This document shows positions 62,872 through 64,000 of a stretch of DNA of 64,000 nt, piece by piece. Made by a program: the position numbers and the translations under genes. This stretch comes from Hymenobacter aranciens. Lineage in GTDB: Bacteria; Bacteroidota; Bacteroidia; Cytophagales; Hymenobacteraceae. The stretch's first letter is position 1, and each line of letters starts with the position of its first letter. The notes under the pieces were generated by a model. It saw only the letters and a program-made list of their open reading frames with translations. It had not been told where the DNA came from and searched no databases. The stretch covers positions 62,001-126,000 of the forward strand of contig NZ_JAUQSY010000009.1 of the NCBI RefSeq assembly GCF_030580865.1, in the 5' to 3' direction.

Positions 62872-63366
62872 CTATAGCAGCCAGCGGCCGCGCACCAGGC
62901 GGTTGAGCCCGAGCAGGGCCGCTACGACGGCCAATACCCACCAGGGAAACGAGCGCGGCGGCTGCACCTGCTCGGCATGCGCGCCATGGCCAGTGGCCAC
63001 CGGCGCCTTGGCCTTGCCCACGGTGCTGGCCACGGCGCCCTCGCCGGCGGCGACGGAGGCCCGCGGCTTGGTGAGGGCCACGGCGCCGGGCGCGGTGGCC
63101 ACCGCACTGTGCTTGATTTTAACGGTCGTGGGCAGCACACCGGCGCGAGCCAGGTTGGTGGCCTGAGCCCGCTGCCACTGCCGGCGCTGGCGGGGCGTGG
63201 AGCCGGCCGGCGGCGGTACTAGGTACGCCGGCAGCTGCGCGGCGGTCGAGTCGGCGATGGCCAGGCAGGTGCTCAGCGGGTCGAGGCCGGGCTCGGAGGC
63301 CTGGCGCGAGCCGGCGCAGCTGCCGAGCAGCAGCAGGGCCAGGCTCAATGGAAGAAGTGCGCGCAT
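62872..63366 (-). CDS. Candidate unimolecular spanin (lipoprotein with C-terminal transmembrane helix)
   Basis: 164 residues from the ATG at 63366 (MRALLPLSLALLLLGSCAGS). The lipobox LLGSC (Cys17) predicts outer-membrane lipoylation; the C-terminus has a single transmembrane helix WWVLAVVAALLGLNRLV with a basic end. That combination, spanning both membranes, is the layout of u-spanins (such as phage T1 gp11), which fuse the membranes at the end of lysis. Mature middle part is Ala/Pro/Thr-rich. It sits 5 bp downstream of the DUF5675 gene. An alternative is a plain lipoprotein. Confidence 0.6.
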   Translation of the reverse strand: MRALLPLSLALLLLGSCAGSRQASEPGLDPLSTCLAIADSTAAQLPAYLVPPPAGSTPRQRRQWQRAQATNLARAGVLPTTVKIKHSAVATAPGAVALTKPRASVAAGEGAVASTVGKAKAPVATGHGAHAEQVQPPRSFPWWVLAVVAALLGLNRLVRGRWLL

Positions 63367-63371
63367 AGTCG

Positions 63372-63884
63372 TTAGGCGAGGCGGTATTCGATGGACTGGC
63401 CACCGGCACGAATGGCGCCGATGATGGCCGCGTAGAGCTTGACGTAAGTGCGGCGCGAGTTGAGCACGGCGGCCTGATGGCCGATGGTGCCGTGCTTCTC
63501 GCCGACGATATAGCAGCCGGCGGTGTCGTCGTCGGTGTTGCCCCAATGCAAGAGAATGAGGCGCTTCTCCAGGCTGCCCTTCACCCAAATCAGGTCGTGC
63601 GGCTTGTAGAGCAGCTTCTCGGCCGATTTGAGCTGCAGCCAGGCAGCACGCTCGATGAGGTTCACGCCGTCCCGGGTATAAAACGAGGTGCTGAAGGCCG
63701 GGCTCTGGCGCAGGCCCAACGGGTAGGTGCCCAGCGGCACGCAGGTTTCGGCGTACACTTCGCGGCCGGCGGGCCGGGCCTCGTCCTCGATGCCGGCGCA
63801 GTAATCAGCGGCTCTGACGAAGAGGCGTGAAAGGGTCCAGTCGGCGGCAGAAGGCTGCCGCACGACGGTAAGTAGTTGTTTCAT
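63372..63884 (-). CDS. DUF5675-family protein
   Basis: 170 residues (MKQLLTVVRQPSAADWTLSR). The family hallmark is seen in ILLHWGNTDDDTAGCYIVGE, with the His, Asp, Thr and Cys typical of DUF5675, and earlier VPLGTYPLGLRQSP. The HxGN..DT.GC pattern resembles the L,D-transpeptidase/YkuD neighbourhood, so a role in phage lysis or wall binding is plausible. Found in phages and prophages of Bacteroidota. Next downstream is the candidate spanin. Confidence 0.82.
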   Translation of the reverse strand: MKQLLTVVRQPSAADWTLSRLFVRAADYCAGIEDEARPAGREVYAETCVPLGTYPLGLRQSPAFSTSFYTRDGVNLIERAAWLQLKSAEKLLYKPHDLIWVKGSLEKRLILLHWGNTDDDTAGCYIVGEKHGTIGHQAAVLNSRRTYVKLYAAIIGAIRAGGQSIEYRLA

Positions 63885-63895
63885 CGGACAATGAA

Positions 63896-64000
63896 TTAGG
63901 TGGCAGGTTCAGGGGCGGCCGGCTCCGCCGCGGGCGCTGCGAGCGTAGGCTCGGCGTTGGCTGGCGGCTCTTTGGAGCGGAAGGCGCCATTTTCTTCCCA
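63896..64000 (-). CDS. Phage gene, C-terminal 34 residues only
   Basis: The minus-strand frame from the right edge reads WEENGAFRSKEPPANAEPTL and on to an Ala/Pro/Glu-rich end at a TAA (63896-63898), 11 bp upstream of the DUF5675 gene. The 5' part is beyond the window. Such Pro/Ala-rich ends are common in phage holin-like and structural proteins; nothing more can be said. Confidence 0.6.
   Translation of the reverse strand, partial: WEENGAFRSKEPPANAEPTLAAPAAEPAAPEPAT

Overview
The window comes from a GC-rich member of the Bacteroidota, most likely Hymenobacter or a close relative in the Cytophagales. The evidence is a type III glutamine synthetase, a Porin_10-type porin, a Bacteroidota-type LptE, MiaE/MiaB/MtaB, repeated TAnnTTTG (-7) promoter boxes in place of E. 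coli-type boxes, SprB-like repeats, and many short intergenic inverted repeats of the kind that litter Hymenobacter genomes.

Layout: 1-52 kb is ordinary chromosome. 1-9 kb: end of glnN, an LtaS-like sulfatase, mtaB, a small HTH protein and an ABC permease. 10-14 kb: a carbohydrate patch (GH53 galactanase, GH2 enzyme, lipoprotein). 14-24 kb: Fe-S carriers (Mrp, NifU-like), fumarylacetoacetase, miaE, a porin, lpxK, a SMUG2-type glycosylase, NIF3 and a zinc-ribbon coiled coil. 24-33 kb: TPR protein, pabB, miaB, a hicAB pair, a sigma-54 activator, lptE, a disordered TPR-like protein and secG. 33.6-36 kb: groES-groEL followed by an unusual 21-bp tandem repeat. 36-52 kb: POT transporter, AraC regulator, pckA, SDR, rsmE, rtcB, Crp/Fnr, lipid enzymes (PlsC, patatin) and accA, ending at tRNA-Asp.

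From about 52.3 kb to the right edge everything is on the minus strand and looks like a prophage or phage-derived element beside tRNA-Asp. In transcription order it has a DUF5675 protein, a candidate unimolecular spanin, a candidate structured RNA with a terminator, a tightly packed run of tail-type structural genes (one carrying SprB-like adhesin repeats), a large tape-measure protein with an exact 80-residue triplication, and finally a BLUF blue-light photoreceptor gene that overlaps a small serine recombinase gene. The head and packaging genes, if present, lie beyond the right edge.

Functional links: three enzymes acting on tRNA A37 (MtaB, MiaB, MiaE) are present. lpxK and lptE serve lipopolysaccharide synthesis and export; accA and plsC serve lipid synthesis. 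The most unusual items are the BLUF-recombinase pair, the structured RNA in the phage region, the SprB-repeat phage protein, the 21-bp repeat array after groEL, a possible sigma-54 promoter with a palindromic upstream site before groES, and several families of dispersed hairpins, one of which supplies the start codon of an AraC gene. All family assignments were made by reading the translations; no database search was run.
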